Positions 16,305-25,273 of a DNA stretch of 64,000 nt are shown here, in pieces. The notes beneath the pieces were generated by a model that had not been told where the DNA came from, made no database searches, and saw only the letters and a list, made by a program, of their open reading frames with translations. Source of the stretch: Veillonella sp. KGMB01456 (GTDB lineage Bacteria; Bacillota; Negativicutes; Veillonellales; Veillonellaceae); the NCBI RefSeq assembly GCF_023051165.1, contig NZ_JALKIG010000008.1:23001-87000 (forward strand), read 5' to 3'. The position numbers were made by a program, and so were the translations under genes. Position 1 is the first letter of the stretch. Every line of letters begins with the position of its first letter.

Positions 16305-18497
16305 ATGCAAACTACGTATGAAAAAGTTGTTTCGGTTTGTTCGTATTGCGGTTCCGGTTGCCAGATAGAATTTACTGTCGATAAAAAGGCTAACCGCATA
16401 ATTTCTGCAAAAGGCGCTCCGGGTCGTACCAACGAGGGGCGCCTTTGTTTAAAGGGTTTTTACGGTTGGGATTACCTGAATGACCCTCAGCTTTTGACTC
16501 GGCGTATTACGAGTCCGATGATTCGTAAAGGCGGTAAAGGCAGCCCGTTGGAACCGGTGAGTTGGGATGAAGCCATTGCCTATACGGCGGAACGGCTCAA
16601 AGCGATTATTAAAGAATATGGTCCTGATTCCGTTATGGGGGCCGGGTCGGCCCGCGGTCCGGGGAATGAAGCCGGCTATATTACGCAAAAATTTATGCGT
16701 GCCGTAGTGGGCACTAATAATGTGGACCACTGTGCGCGTATTTGCCACGCTGCGTCCGTAGCCGGCTTAAAAGCATCTATCGGGGAAGGAGCCATGTCAG
16801 TCAGTGTGCCTGAAATTGAAGATGCTGAAGTCATTTTTAACATCGGGTATAATGGAGCAACGTCTCATCCGATTGTGGCTCGCCGCATTATTAAAGCGAA
16901 AGCTAAAGGGGCGAAGATTATTTGTGCGGATCCTCAGATTTCGGAAACGGCTCGCATTGCGGATATTCATTTGCAGCAAAAAGGGGGCACCAATTTGTTG
17001 CTCCTCAATGCGTTGGCCTATACGATAATTGATGAGCATCTGACGGATGATGAATTTATCAAGGCTCATGTGAACGGCTATGAAGAGTTTGTGCCGAAGC
17101 TTGCCCAATATGCACCGGAAGCGGTGGCCGCTGAAATCGGCGTCAGTGCTCAGGCTATTCGTGAAGCGGCTCGGCTCTATGCTTCGTCGAAGCATTCTGT
17201 CATCCTTTGGGGCATGGGGATTACTCAGTTCTCTCAAGGCGTTGACAGCGTGGCGGCGTGCTCCAATTTGGCACTTTTGACCGGCAATTACGGTCATTAT
17301 GCGACGGGGGTAGGTCCGGTGCGCGGTCAAAATAACGTACAGGGCACCTGTGATATGGGTATTTTGCCGGATGTCTATCCGGGGTATCAGTCGGTGACGG
17401 ATGATGCGGTACGCGCTAAATTTGAAAAAGCCTGGGGTGTTTCCTTACCGTCCAAACCGGGGATTAAATTGACGCAAGTACCGGATTACGTGCTAGGTGA
17501 ACCGGATCCTAAGAAGCGGATTCATGCCTACTATATTCTCGGTGAAGATCCGGCCCAATCGGACCCTAATTTGGAAGAAATTCGTGAAACCTTAAAACAG
17601 ATAGATTTAGTTATCGTGCAGGATATCTTTATGAACCGCACGTCGGAATATGCGGATGTTCTTTTCCCGGCTACGGCGTGGGGTGAACACGACGCCATTT
17701 ATACCTGCTGTGACCGCGGTTTTCAGCGGGTTCGCAAAGTCATTGAACCGCCTGAAGGGGTAAAACCGGATTAGGAAATCCAAAGCCTCTTAGCTACGGT
17801 TATGGGTTATCCGATGCACTATAACAATACGCAGGAAATCTGGGATGAAATGCGTAAGTTATCTCCTAAATTCACCGGCGCCACTTATGAAAAAATCGAC
17901 GCCTTAGGCGGCGTACAGTGGCCTTGCTATGATGAAAGTATGGATGATAAAGGGACTATGTTCCTCCATGAAGGTGGTCATTTTGCTACCGAAGACGGTC
18001 GTGGGAATTTACTTTTCACCGATTATGAGCCGGTTAAAGAAGAAGTGGATGAAGAATATCCAATGTCCTTCTGTACCGTTCGCGAAGTAGGCCATTACTC
18101 GGCACGCACCATGACGGGCAACTGCCGCATGTTGGCAAAACTGGAAGATGAACCGGGTTGGGTAGCCATGAATCCTAAAGACTGTGAAGAACTTGGTGTG
18201 GCCCAAGGCGATTTGGTTCGTGTTCGTTCACGGCGCGGCAGTCTTATAACCCGTTGCTTGCCGACGGAACGGGTTAAACCGGGTTCGACCTACATGACCT
18301 ATCAGTGGTGGATTGGAGCTTGTAATGAATTGACGAATACGGCGCTTGATCCTAAGAGTAAAACGCCGGAATATAAATATTGTGCCTGCCGTGTTGAAAA
18401 GTTGGACGACCAAGCTGAGGCGGAAGCGTATGTACAGACACAATATGCATTGATTCGGTCCAAAATGGGGATAGAAAAGGCAGGTGCCAACGTATGA
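16305..18497 (+). pseudogene. fdhF: Formate dehydrogenase H-type catalytic subunit, amber-interrupted
   Basis: Molybdopterin oxidoreductase that oxidises formate to CO2. The full frame would be about 730 residues, the usual FdhF size. The 4Fe-4S ligands Cys12, Cys15, Cys19 and Cys48 are present. Residue 147 is Cys (CARICH) where E. coli FdhF has selenocysteine, and the adjacent His is kept. GYNGATSHPIVARR, GPVRGQNNVQGTCDMG and the C-terminal MTGNCRML and MTYQWWIGACNEL motifs are intact. Codon 490 is TAG (17772-17774): the context KPD-stop-EIQSLLA corresponds to KTDWQI in E. coli FdhF, so TGG became TAG. The frame continues unbroken to 18497. Truncation would remove the C-terminal cofactor-binding domain. 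Readthrough, strain polymorphism or sequencing error are alternatives. Confidence 0.85.
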
Positions 18498-19024
18498 ATC
18501 GATTTGTAAAAGGAAATCCTTTATTTTGTATAGGCTGCCGTACTTGCATGGTAGCCTGTGTAGTGGCTCATCGCGGTAACGGTATTTTCACGACCGATCC
18601 TGAGAGCGAAGATTTTTATCCGCGCATTCATGTGGTAAAAACGAAAACTAAGACAATGACGGTGCAATGTCATCAGTGTGAAAATGCACCGTGCGTCAAA
18701 GTGTGTCCCGTAGGGGCTTTGGAAAAGGGCACTGATAGTATTCTTATGCACGAAGAACGTTGTATTGGCTGTAAACAATGTACTATGGTTTGCCCGTTTG
18801 GCGCCATTCAAATGAAATCCGTAGCCGATGAAGGTACGGTGAGGGTAGTGGCCAATAAATGCGACCTTTGTGCAAATACGGAAGAAGGCGTACCGGCCTG
18901 CGTCAGCCATTGTCCGACTGACGCGTTGACATTTTATGAAATCGACAGTGTGCAGAACGCAGTGGATAAGAAAAATCTCCAAACAGCATTAAATGCATGG
19001 GCTGTAAAGGAGGGACAAGTATGA
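18494..19024 (+). CDS. 4Fe-4S electron-transfer protein, HydN-like
   Basis: Four-cluster ferredoxin-like protein of 176 residues that accepts electrons from formate dehydrogenase. All four cysteine groups look complete: CIGCRTCMVAC, CHQCENAPCVKVCP, CIGCKQCTMVCP and CDLC...CVSHCP. The start overlaps the fdhF stop (ATGA), showing translational coupling. It resembles HydN, which is needed for FdhF function in enterobacteria. No hydrogenase genes are present here, so the final electron acceptor is unknown. Confidence 0.88.
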   Translation: MNRFVKGNPLFCIGCRTCMVACVVAHRGNGIFTTDPESEDFYPRIHVVKTKTKTMTVQCHQCENAPCVKVCPVGALEKGTDSILMHEERCIGCKQCTMVCPFGAIQMKSVADEGTVRVVANKCDLCANTEEGVPACVSHCPTDALTFYEIDSVQNAVDKKNLQTALNAWAVKEGQV

Positions 19025-19512
19025 ATCAGTTTGTATACTGTGATGTGAATCTTTGTATCGGCTGCGGCATGTGTGAACGACAATGCATCATGTCCCATTA
19101 CGATTTGAAGATGACGGACGTGAAACTTAATGATCCGTTGCAACGCGCTCGTTGCAAGACCTATCGTCAGCCGGAATTGAAAGCGGCGGTTCACTGCAAG
19201 CAATGTGAAAACCCGTCATGCATGGCGGCGTGTCCGGTAGGAGCTATCCATAAACGGGACGACAAGCTGATTTTTATTGACGAAAACAGCTGCATCGGTT
19301 GTCGTGAGTACGTACTGGCTTGTCCGTTCGGAGCCGTCCGCATGGCGCCCGTAGCAGACGGTCGGGTAGTGGCCACTAAATGCGATTTATGCGTTGATAC
19401 GAAGGCGGGCACACCGGCTTGCGTCAAAGGCTGTCCGAAGAAGGCCTTGACCTTGATGAACGATGAAACATTAAAGGCATGGCTTTTATATAAACAGGAG
19501 CATTCGGCGTAA
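19021..19512 (+). CDS. 4Fe-4S electron-transfer protein, HycB-like, with one lost cluster ligand
   Basis: 163-residue four-cluster ferredoxin with CIGCGMCERQC, CKQCENPSCMAACP, CIGCREYVLACP and CDLC...CVKGCP. In the third group the expected third Cys is Tyr97 (codon TAC, 19309-19311); its paralog next door has Cys there. One cluster therefore lacks a ligand and is probably unstable. A G-to-A change from TGC explains it. The start overlaps the previous stop (ATGA) and follows AAGGAGGG. It is probably the electron partner of FdhF, and damaged along with it. Confidence 0.85.
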   Translation: MNQFVYCDVNLCIGCGMCERQCIMSHYDLKMTDVKLNDPLQRARCKTYRQPELKAAVHCKQCENPSCMAACPVGAIHKRDDKLIFIDENSCIGCREYVLACPFGAVRMAPVADGRVVATKCDLCVDTKAGTPACVKGCPKKALTLMNDETLKAWLLYKQEHSA

Positions 19513-19579
19513 CTGCATTTTGTTATATTTAGTTGTTGTATTTTTGCTATAAGCTATAATGAGAATTATGTAATAAGGC

Positions 19580-19640
19580 TAAAAAAGGCTCTCTTGTAAA
19601 GTACGCTGTGAGGCGACTATACAAGAGAGCCGTTTAGTTT
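19580..19640. terminator. Bidirectional terminator between the ferredoxin genes and fdhD
   Basis: GGCTCTCTTGTA (19587-19598) pairs perfectly with TACAAGAGAGCC (19620-19631), with A-rich sequence before and T-rich sequence after. It can terminate both convergent units. The loop contains GGCGACT, faintly like the hairpin-family apex. Confidence 0.75.
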
Positions 19641-19654
19641 TTACTGTTAAAAAT

Positions 19655-19775
19655 TTAGTTTTATAGGGGTTATAGGACAAAACTTAGTACTGGGAAGCAT
19701 AGAATAATTTAGGGTTATAGGGGATAGAGTTATAGGACAAAATTTGGTACCGGGGAGTATAGAATAATTTATTAG
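19655..19775. repeat. Imperfect direct duplication downstream of fdhD
   Basis: TTATAGGACAAAAYTTRGTA followed by CYGGGRAGYATAGAATAATTTA occurs twice, about 61 bp apart (near 19669 and 19730). It lies beyond the original fdhD stop and is read through in the shifted frame. A related TTATAGGACAAAA also appears at the far end of the window (about 63954). Confidence 0.65.
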
Positions 19776-19777
19776 TT

Positions 19778-20517
19778 CTACAGAAGTCCTTTAATCCGTT
19801 CCGGATGGGTAATACATTTAAAGGAATCGGGGCGCAACACATTACAGAGGGTAATGTTATATTTTGTGCCAATTCGATGCCCAGTTCCGTCGGCATGGCA
19901 CGGGAACAGAAAATCGGCACACCGATACGGTGAACTTTTTTGATGACCGACTGTGGTACACGACCGCTGAAGATTAAAATTTTGTCGGATGAATCAATCT
20001 TTTGGGTGGTTATAATGCCTAAGAGGCGATCCAATACATTGTGACGGCCTACATCTTCCGCATAGGCTACCACCTTACCGTCTTTTACAAGGGCCCCTTC
20101 ATGAACGCCGTGTGACGTATGATGGGCTTTCGTGATGGAATCGAGAAGCCCACCGTAATTGCAGATTTCATCGGCACTGACCGTTAAATTGGCTTTGGCT
20201 GCCGGCGGAATGACCGGGGCCGATTCATTATAATAGGCTGTATTGTGGTTAAGCGTTACATCGATGCGATGGGAATCTGAATCCATGGCGATGTGAGCAA
20301 TATCTTCTAATTGGCTGATATGACCTTCCATGAGGCAATAGCCGATGATTAAATCGCGAAAATCATGCGGTGAGGCAATGAGCGTTGTAATACGCTTGTT
20401 TTCAATAAAAAGCTTATAGGCCACTTCGTCAGAGATAGTAAGCTGTTCTTCGACGGCGCCTTTGCCTTTTTGATAGGAGATACAATTGTGAGAATTAGTG
20501 TCTGATAAAGAATACAT
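19778..20517 (-). pseudogene. fdhD: Formate dehydrogenase accessory sulfurtransferase, frameshifted near C-terminus
   Basis: FdhD passes sulfur from IscS to the molybdenum cofactor of FdhF. Recognisable parts are the N-terminal SDEVAYKLFIENKRITTLI, EDVGRHNVLDRLLG, and FSGRVPQSVIKKV...GVPIF. After ELAQ the open frame turns into unrelated sequence. The minus-strand -1 alternative reads KYNITLCNVLRPDSFKC and then ITHPERIKGLL followed by TAG at 19778, exactly the family C-terminus. One A is missing in a short A-run (TTTT on the plus strand at about 19862-19865). The start follows AAGGAGG. As written the shifted frame runs on to 19684 and ends in junk. It is a frameshift, unless a sequencing error. 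Confidence 0.8.
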
Positions 20518-20649
20518 AACAAACCTCCTTGAATGATTCGCACTATGCGGACAATATGCCGGTGAGAATGTACTTGATTCCTATATTATACATGACTTGA
20601 GTATGTTATACAATTTTTATAGGAATTTACTATGTAAAAATAGCATAAC

Positions 20650-20681
20650 AAAAGCCCTAAGTGTGGAGACTCAGGGCTTTT
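20650..20681. terminator. Terminator downstream of hutD
   Basis: AAAAGCCCTAAGT pairs with ACTCAGGGCTTTT (one mismatch) around GTGGAG. It terminates the minus-strand hutD unit before fdhD. A pair of short hairpins TATCCT-NAG-AGGATA, in a 36-bp direct duplication (20714-20775), overlaps the hutD stop. Confidence 0.75.
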
Positions 20682-20755
20682 GCCGTTTTGTGAAGAAGAT
20701 GAAGTTTGTATAGACTATCCTGAGAGGATATATTGTAAAGTTTGAAGAAACTATC

Positions 20756-21325
20756 CTAAGAGGATACATTAACGAAGAGTAGAGTGACAGCAGGATCCTC
20801 AAGGAATAAAGGAATCGACTCCGTGCAAGCGGACAAGACATAAAGTGTGTCCGGTTGTATTTGGAGGTTACCTATTTGAGCCTTGGCAGAGGGATCAAAA
20901 GGTAAATTTGGAACATAGAGGAAGCTATGTTCGAGAGGATTAAGTTGAGAAGAAGAAGTTAACACAGAGTAGTTAACCTTCATTCCTTGTTGGAACATAA
21001 CATTAAAATCTGTTGCTTTCCCCTTGGAGTAGGTGTGATAAGCACCATCGAAGTAAGCTACTTCGTACGGTTTTAATAGGTATGTTTCTGCTGTTTCTTT
21101 AAAAGATAGGTATAACTGATTGTTTAGCGGAGTAATTAGACGTTGATAGCCCGGAAGCAAAGTAAATTCAGACGATTCAACATCAACTGTAGCGGAACTT
21201 ATCCGAATGGCAAAATCTCTCTGGCTATAAGAGCTTTGCGGAGGATAAATATAAAACTCAGTTGTGGAACCACCGGACCAATTCGAGGTGGTGGCGTCTT
21301 TACGACTAATCGCTGTAATTTCCAT
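20756..21325 (-). CDS. hutD: HutD-family cupin protein
   Basis: 189-residue bicupin-like protein associated with histidine utilisation. It begins ISRKDATTSNWSGGSTTEFYIYPP, the HutD hallmark, followed by FAIRISSATVD and LLPGYQRLITP. Its biochemical role is not settled in the family; it is thought to buffer or regulate Hut flux. It is divergent from ftcD across a 216-bp region with regulatory-looking repeats. It is the only minus-strand gene of the hut cluster. Confidence 0.85.
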   Translation of the reverse strand: MEITAISRKDATTSNWSGGSTTEFYIYPPQSSYSQRDFAIRISSATVDVESSEFTLLPGYQRLITPLNNQLYLSFKETAETYLLKPYEVAYFDGAYHTYSKGKATDFNVMFQQGMKVNYSVLTSSSQLNPLEHSFLYVPNLPFDPSAKAQIGNLQIQPDTLYVLSACTESIPLFLEDPAVTLLFVNVSS

Positions 21326-21375
21326 AGCGCCTCCTAAGCGTTCTCATCTATTCGCTACATACAATATAAGTCAGT

Positions 21376-21464
21376 TACGTCTAAAAACTGTCAAAAATCA
21401 AAACTTTTTTCAAAATTTGAAAATTAGATGTTTTTTTGGTTATTCTTGATGTATATTAGACGTA
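21376..21464. promoter_or_regulatory. Divergent hutD/ftcD control region
   Basis: TACGTCTAA (21376-21384) and its exact inverse TTAGACGTA (21456-21464) flank a near-perfect palindrome TTTTCAAAATTTGAAAA (21407-21423). Such inverted sites between divergent hut genes are good candidates for a regulator's operators. No hutC or hutP gene is visible in the window. Confidence 0.5.
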
Positions 21465-21541
21465 TAAATTTAACATTCCTAATATATGTACGGGAAATAT
21501 ATGTGAGGAATAAGTTGTATTTTTTGAATGGAGGCAATCAT

Positions 21542-22435
21542 ATGGCTAAGTTAGTAGAATTCGTTCCAAATTTTAGTGAAGGTCGCGATAAGGCAAAAGT
21601 TGAAAAAATCGTTGATGAAGCACGTAAAATTAAAGACTTGAAGATTCTTGATTATTCCAGTGATGCCGATCACAATCGCTCCGTAGTTACCTTAATCGGT
21701 TCCCCTGAAGCGGTAACCGAAGCAGCCATCAATATGGCTAAAGTAGCGATTGAACTCATCGACATGCGTACTCATGAAGGGGCTCATCCGCGTTTTGGAG
21801 CCGTTGACGTTGTTCCGTTTACACCGATTTCCGAAGTAACCATGGAAGAATGTGTTGAAATTGCTAATAAAGTAGGTAAAGCCTATGGTGAAATGGGGAT
21901 TCCGGTTTATCTTTATGAAGATGCCTGCACTAAAGAAGATCGCCGTAACTTAGCCTCTGTTCGTAAAGGGCAATATGAAGGCTTCTTCGACAAAATTAAA
22001 GACCCTAACTGGGTACCTGACTATGGACCTGCCGAAATGAATGAAAAATCCGGTTGCTCCGCTGTTGGCGCTCGCGTATCTTTGGTAGCCTTTAATGTAA
22101 ACTTAAATACCAGCGACCTTGCCGTAGCTGATGCTATTGCCAAGAAAATTCGTCATATCGGCGGCGGTTTACGCTATGTCAAAGCTATGGGCGTAATGCT
22201 GGAAGAACGCAATCAGGTACAAGTTTCCATGAACCTTGTTAACTACCATAAATCCTCCGTATATCAAGCTTTTGAAATGATTAAAATGGAAGCCAAACGT
22301 TATGGCGTATCTGTCGTAGGCAGCGAAATCATTGGTACCGTACCGATGGCAGCTTTAATGATGGCCGCTGAATATTATTTACAAGTTGAAAACTTTGACA
22401 TGAACCAAATTTTAGAAAAACAATTGTTAGACTAA
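21542..22435 (+). CDS. ftcD: Glutamate formimidoyltransferase
   Basis: Transfers the formimino group from N-formimino-L-glutamate to tetrahydrofolate, giving glutamate. About 297 residues: the stand-alone transferase, without the cyclodeaminase half found in the animal FTCD. Motifs VEFVPNFSEGRD, DYSSDADHNRSVVT and THEGAHPRFGAVDVVPFTP (folate and active-site loop) are present. The start at 21542 follows GGAGG; the frame is open further upstream but without a ribosome site. First gene of the plus-strand folate branch of histidine catabolism, followed by fhs and fchA. Confidence 0.95.
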   Translation: MAKLVEFVPNFSEGRDKAKVEKIVDEARKIKDLKILDYSSDADHNRSVVTLIGSPEAVTEAAINMAKVAIELIDMRTHEGAHPRFGAVDVVPFTPISEVTMEECVEIANKVGKAYGEMGIPVYLYEDACTKEDRRNLASVRKGQYEGFFDKIKDPNWVPDYGPAEMNEKSGCSAVGARVSLVAFNVNLNTSDLAVADAIAKKIRHIGGGLRYVKAMGVMLEERNQVQVSMNLVNYHKSSVYQAFEMIKMEAKRYGVSVVGSEIIGTVPMAALMMAAEYYLQVENFDMNQILEKQLLD

Positions 22436-22570
22436 TATAGCTTCCATGATTTACAACGATTAAATTGCGTATCGCTGTGCAATGAGAGTTGAAAAAAGTC
22501 CATATTTAGTGTAAATTAAAGGGTATAAAGTTATTTATCAAAGATTAACAGCCCTACAGGAGGTGCATTT

Positions 22571-24241
22571 ATGTTCAGCGATATTGAAATTGCGCAAGCC
22601 AATCAGATGGAACCGATTACCAAAATTGCCGAAGAATGCGGCATTTTGCCACAAGAATTGGAACAATATGGTCATTATAAAGCTAAAATTTCCCTTGATG
22701 TATTAAAACGTTTGGAAAATAAACCGGATGGTAAATTAGTTCTTGTAACTGCCATTACGCCAACTCCGGCGGGCGAAGGCAAATCCACTACCAGCATCGG
22801 TTTGGCACAAGCTTTAAACAAAATCGGCAAAAAAACTGTAGTTGCTTTGCGCGAACCTTCTTTGGGACCGGTATTCGGTATTAAAGGCGGTGCTGCCGGC
22901 GGCGGTTACGCTCAAGTAGTACCGATGGATGATATTAATCTTCATTTTACCGGTGATATGCATGCCATTACGGCAGCTAACAATTTATTATCCGCTATGA
23001 TTGACAATCATGTACATCAAGGCAATGAATTGAACATTGATGTGCGTCAAATCAGCTGGAAACGTGTTATGGATATGAATGACCGTGCTCTGCGCAACGT
23101 AGTTGTGGGGATGGGCGGCAAAGTATGCGGTTTCCCTCGTGAAGATCATTTCATGATTACCGTAGCGTCTGAAATTATGGCCGCGCTATGCTTGGCAACA
23201 AGCCTTCAGGATTTAAAAGCACGTTTCGGTCGTATCGTTATCGGCAGTACCTATGATGATCAACCGGTTTATGTACATCAGCTCGGCTGTGAAGGCGCCA
23301 TGGCTATGCTCATGAAAGACGCCATCAAACCTAACTTGGTACAGACTTTGGAACATACGCCGGCCATCGTTCATGGCGGTCCGTTTGCTAACATTGCTCA
23401 CGGTTGTAACTCCATTTTAGCGACTAAAATGGCTCTTAAATTGGGTGATATCGTAATTACGGAAGCTGGATTCGGTGCCGATCTCGGGGCTGAAAAGTTC
23501 CTCGACATCAAATGCCCATACGGCAATTTATTCCCACATGCCGTTGTTATCGTAGCCACTATTCGTGCGCTCAAAATGCATGGCGGTGTTAAAAAAGCGG
23601 ACTTAAACGAAGAAAACGTGGAAGCTGTTAATGCCGGTTTTGTAAACCTTGCCAAACAGGTTGAAAACATCCGTGCTTTCGGTTTACCGGTATTGGTAGC
23701 AATCAATAAATTCGCGTCCGATACACCGGCCGAAATTGAGAAGTTATTACAGAAATGTGATAGCTACGGCGTAGACGTAAGCCTTAACGAATGTTGGGAA
23801 AAAGGCGGCGACGGCGGTATCGATATGGCTAAACAGATTGCAACCATGGTAGAAGGTACCGATTTCAAACCTACCACTATGTACGATAAGGAAGAAAGCA
23901 TTCCGGCCAAATTGACAAAAATTGTGCAGAAAATTTACGGCGGCGACGGCGTTGAATTTACCGCCAATGCTAAAAAACAAATTAAACAGTTGGAAGACTG
24001 GGGTCTCGATAAATTACCGGTTTGTATCGCCAAAACACAGTATTCTTTGAGCGATAATCCGGCTTTATTGGGCGCACCTAAAGATTTTAACATTACCGTA
24101 CAAGACGTGCGTATAGCTAACGGTGCGGGCTTTATCGTTTGCCAGACCAGCAATATCATGGTTATGCCGGGCTTACCTAAGAAACCGGCGGCCCTCAATA
24201 TGGATATCGATGAGGACGGCAAAATCACCGGTTTATTCTAA
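22571..24241 (+). CDS. fhs: Formate-tetrahydrofolate ligase
   Basis: Interconverts formate, ATP and THF with 10-formyl-THF. 556 residues, full length. The P-loop [40 protein letters not shown] and the NLHFTGD motif are present. AGGAGG precedes the ATG. Placed between ftcD and fchA, it most likely runs toward formate plus ATP, harvesting energy from the histidine-derived one-carbon unit. FolD-type steps linking methenyl-THF to formyl-THF are not in the window; FchA/FolD activities elsewhere are assumed. Confidence 0.96.
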   Translation: MFSDIEIAQANQMEPITKIAEECGILPQELEQYGHYKAKISLDVLKRLENKPDGKLVLVTAITPTPAGEGKSTTSIGLAQALNKIGKKTVVALREPSLGPVFGIKGGAAGGGYAQVVPMDDINLHFTGDMHAITAANNLLSAMIDNHVHQGNELNIDVRQISWKRVMDMNDRALRNVVVGMGGKVCGFPREDHFMITVASEIMAALCLATSLQDLKARFGRIVIGSTYDDQPVYVHQLGCEGAMAMLMKDAIKPNLVQTLEHTPAIVHGGPFANIAHGCNSILATKMALKLGDIVITEAGFGADLGAEKFLDIKCPYGNLFPHAVVIVATIRALKMHGGVKKADLNEENVEAVNAGFVNLAKQVENIRAFGLPVLVAINKFASDTPAEIEKLLQKCDSYGVDVSLNECWEKGGDGGIDMAKQIATMVEGTDFKPTTMYDKEESIPAKLTKIVQKIYGGDGVEFTANAKKQIKQLEDWGLDKLPVCIAKTQYSLSDNPALLGAPKDFNITVQDVRIANGAGFIVCQTSNIMVMPGLPKKPAALNMDIDEDGKITGLF

Positions 24242-24291
24242 AATCAGCTTGCAAAAATTCATGCATACTGAACTTAATTGGGAGGAAACAC

Positions 24292-24912
24292 ATGGAATTA
24301 AAAGCTTTATCCGTAGAAGCATTTATCAATGAAACAGGTTCCGATTCGCCGGCTCCTGGTGGTGGCAGTATTGCGGCCCTTAACGGCGCAACCGGTGCAG
24401 CTTTAATCGAAATGGTGGCAGCGCTTACCATCGGTAAAGAAAAATATGCCGCTGTAGAAGCCGAAATGAAAGACATTCAGGTAAAAGCTCATGAAATGAA
24501 AGCGCGTTTCTTGGCATACATTGATGAAGACAGTGCAGCCTTCAATAAAATTATGGCGGCGTTCAAATTGCCGAAAGAAACGGACGAAGACAAAAAAGCT
24601 CGTTCCGCGGCTATTCAGGAGGCTACCAAAGGGGCTGCTTTGGTTCCGTATCATATCGGTGAATTGGCTAATGAATTATTGCCACTCGCTGAAGCTGTTA
24701 TCGTAAAAGGCAATCAAAATGCGGTTACTGACGGTGCCGTAGCTACGATGAATGCCAGAACAGCCGTACATAGTGCGTTCTTAAACGTAAAAATTAATTT
24801 AGGCAGCATTAAAGACGAAGCTTTCGTTGCCGATTTAAATCAAAAAATGGCAGCTATCGAAGAAGCTATTGATGCCAAAGAACAAAGTTTATTACAAAAA
24901 GTAAATTTATAA
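24292..24912 (+). CDS. fchA: Formimidoyltetrahydrofolate cyclodeaminase
   Basis: Converts 5-formimino-THF to 5,10-methenyl-THF and ammonia. 206 residues, helical, with the family N-terminus VEAFINETGSDSPAPGGGSIAALNGATGA and the DEDSAAFNKIMAAFKLPK segment. GGGAGG precedes the ATG. It completes the formimino branch started by FtcD and releases the second ammonia of the pathway. It ends the ftcD-fhs-fchA unit. Confidence 0.94.
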   Translation: MELKALSVEAFINETGSDSPAPGGGSIAALNGATGAALIEMVAALTIGKEKYAAVEAEMKDIQVKAHEMKARFLAYIDEDSAAFNKIMAAFKLPKETDEDKKARSAAIQEATKGAALVPYHIGELANELLPLAEAVIVKGNQNAVTDGAVATMNARTAVHSAFLNVKINLGSIKDEAFVADLNQKMAAIEEAIDAKEQSLLQKVNL

Positions 24913-25009
24913 GCCGTGAAGCAATCATAGCCTATAGTTTTACTTGAAACTTGATGGCATGGGATTTATTGCCATTTCAAAGTGATGATAAACTTTAAAA
25001 AGTAAACGA

Positions 25010-25046
25010 ACAGAGCGGTTTTTTAGTAAACCGCTCTGTTTTTTTA
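25010..25046 (+). terminator. Rho-independent terminator after fchA
   Basis: ACAGAGCGGTTT pairs with AAACCGCTCTGT and is followed by seven Ts. It separates the ftcD-fhs-fchA unit from nfnAB. Confidence 0.9.
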
Positions 25047-25177
25047 GATATTTTTAACAATGTCCGGACTAAATATGCGAAAATGTAATTTTAAATATTA
25101 CTCTGTAGAGTGTAAAATAAGTATTATGATAAGCACAATAATCATGTAAGATTGGTAGTATTAAAGGTGTTAGGTAA

Positions 25178-25242
25178 CAGGATCGGTGTAGGGAGTTGAG
25201 GCTTGACTAAGAGGTCGCAGCCGTATAGTAAAACCGATCACA
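25178..25242 (+). other. Nested hairpin in the leader of nfnAB
   Basis: GATCGGT (25181-25187) pairs with ACCGATC (25233-25239). Inside, GGCT (25200-25203) pairs with AGCC (25219-25222) around TGACTAAGAGGTCGC. The helix ends about 35 bp before the start codon. It may be a structured leader; I cannot match it to a known riboswitch. The rest of 24913-25270 shows no gene. Confidence 0.4.
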
Positions 25243-25273
25243 GGTATTTAGGTCCATAAAGGAGTGAGTTCTC

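Noticed and set aside
16740..16760. Selenocysteine (UGA) site in fdhF
   Set aside because: The catalytic codon is TGC (Cys). The interrupting codon at 17772 is TAG at a Trp position and has nothing to do with selenocysteine.
17772..17774. Pyrrolysine or genetic-code reassignment of TAG
   Set aside because: TAG is the normal stop of about ten intact genes in this window, and both interrupted sites are explained by point mutation.
23213..23980. Minus-strand reading frames inside fhs and hutU
   Set aside because: They mirror the codon pattern of the strongly supported plus-strand genes and have no family motifs.
25150..25270. Lysine riboswitch upstream of nfnAB (AAGAGGTCGC plus AGTA)
   Set aside because: The loop looks similar, but only about 35 bases remain before the start codon, so the rest of the aptamer (about 130 nt) cannot fit.
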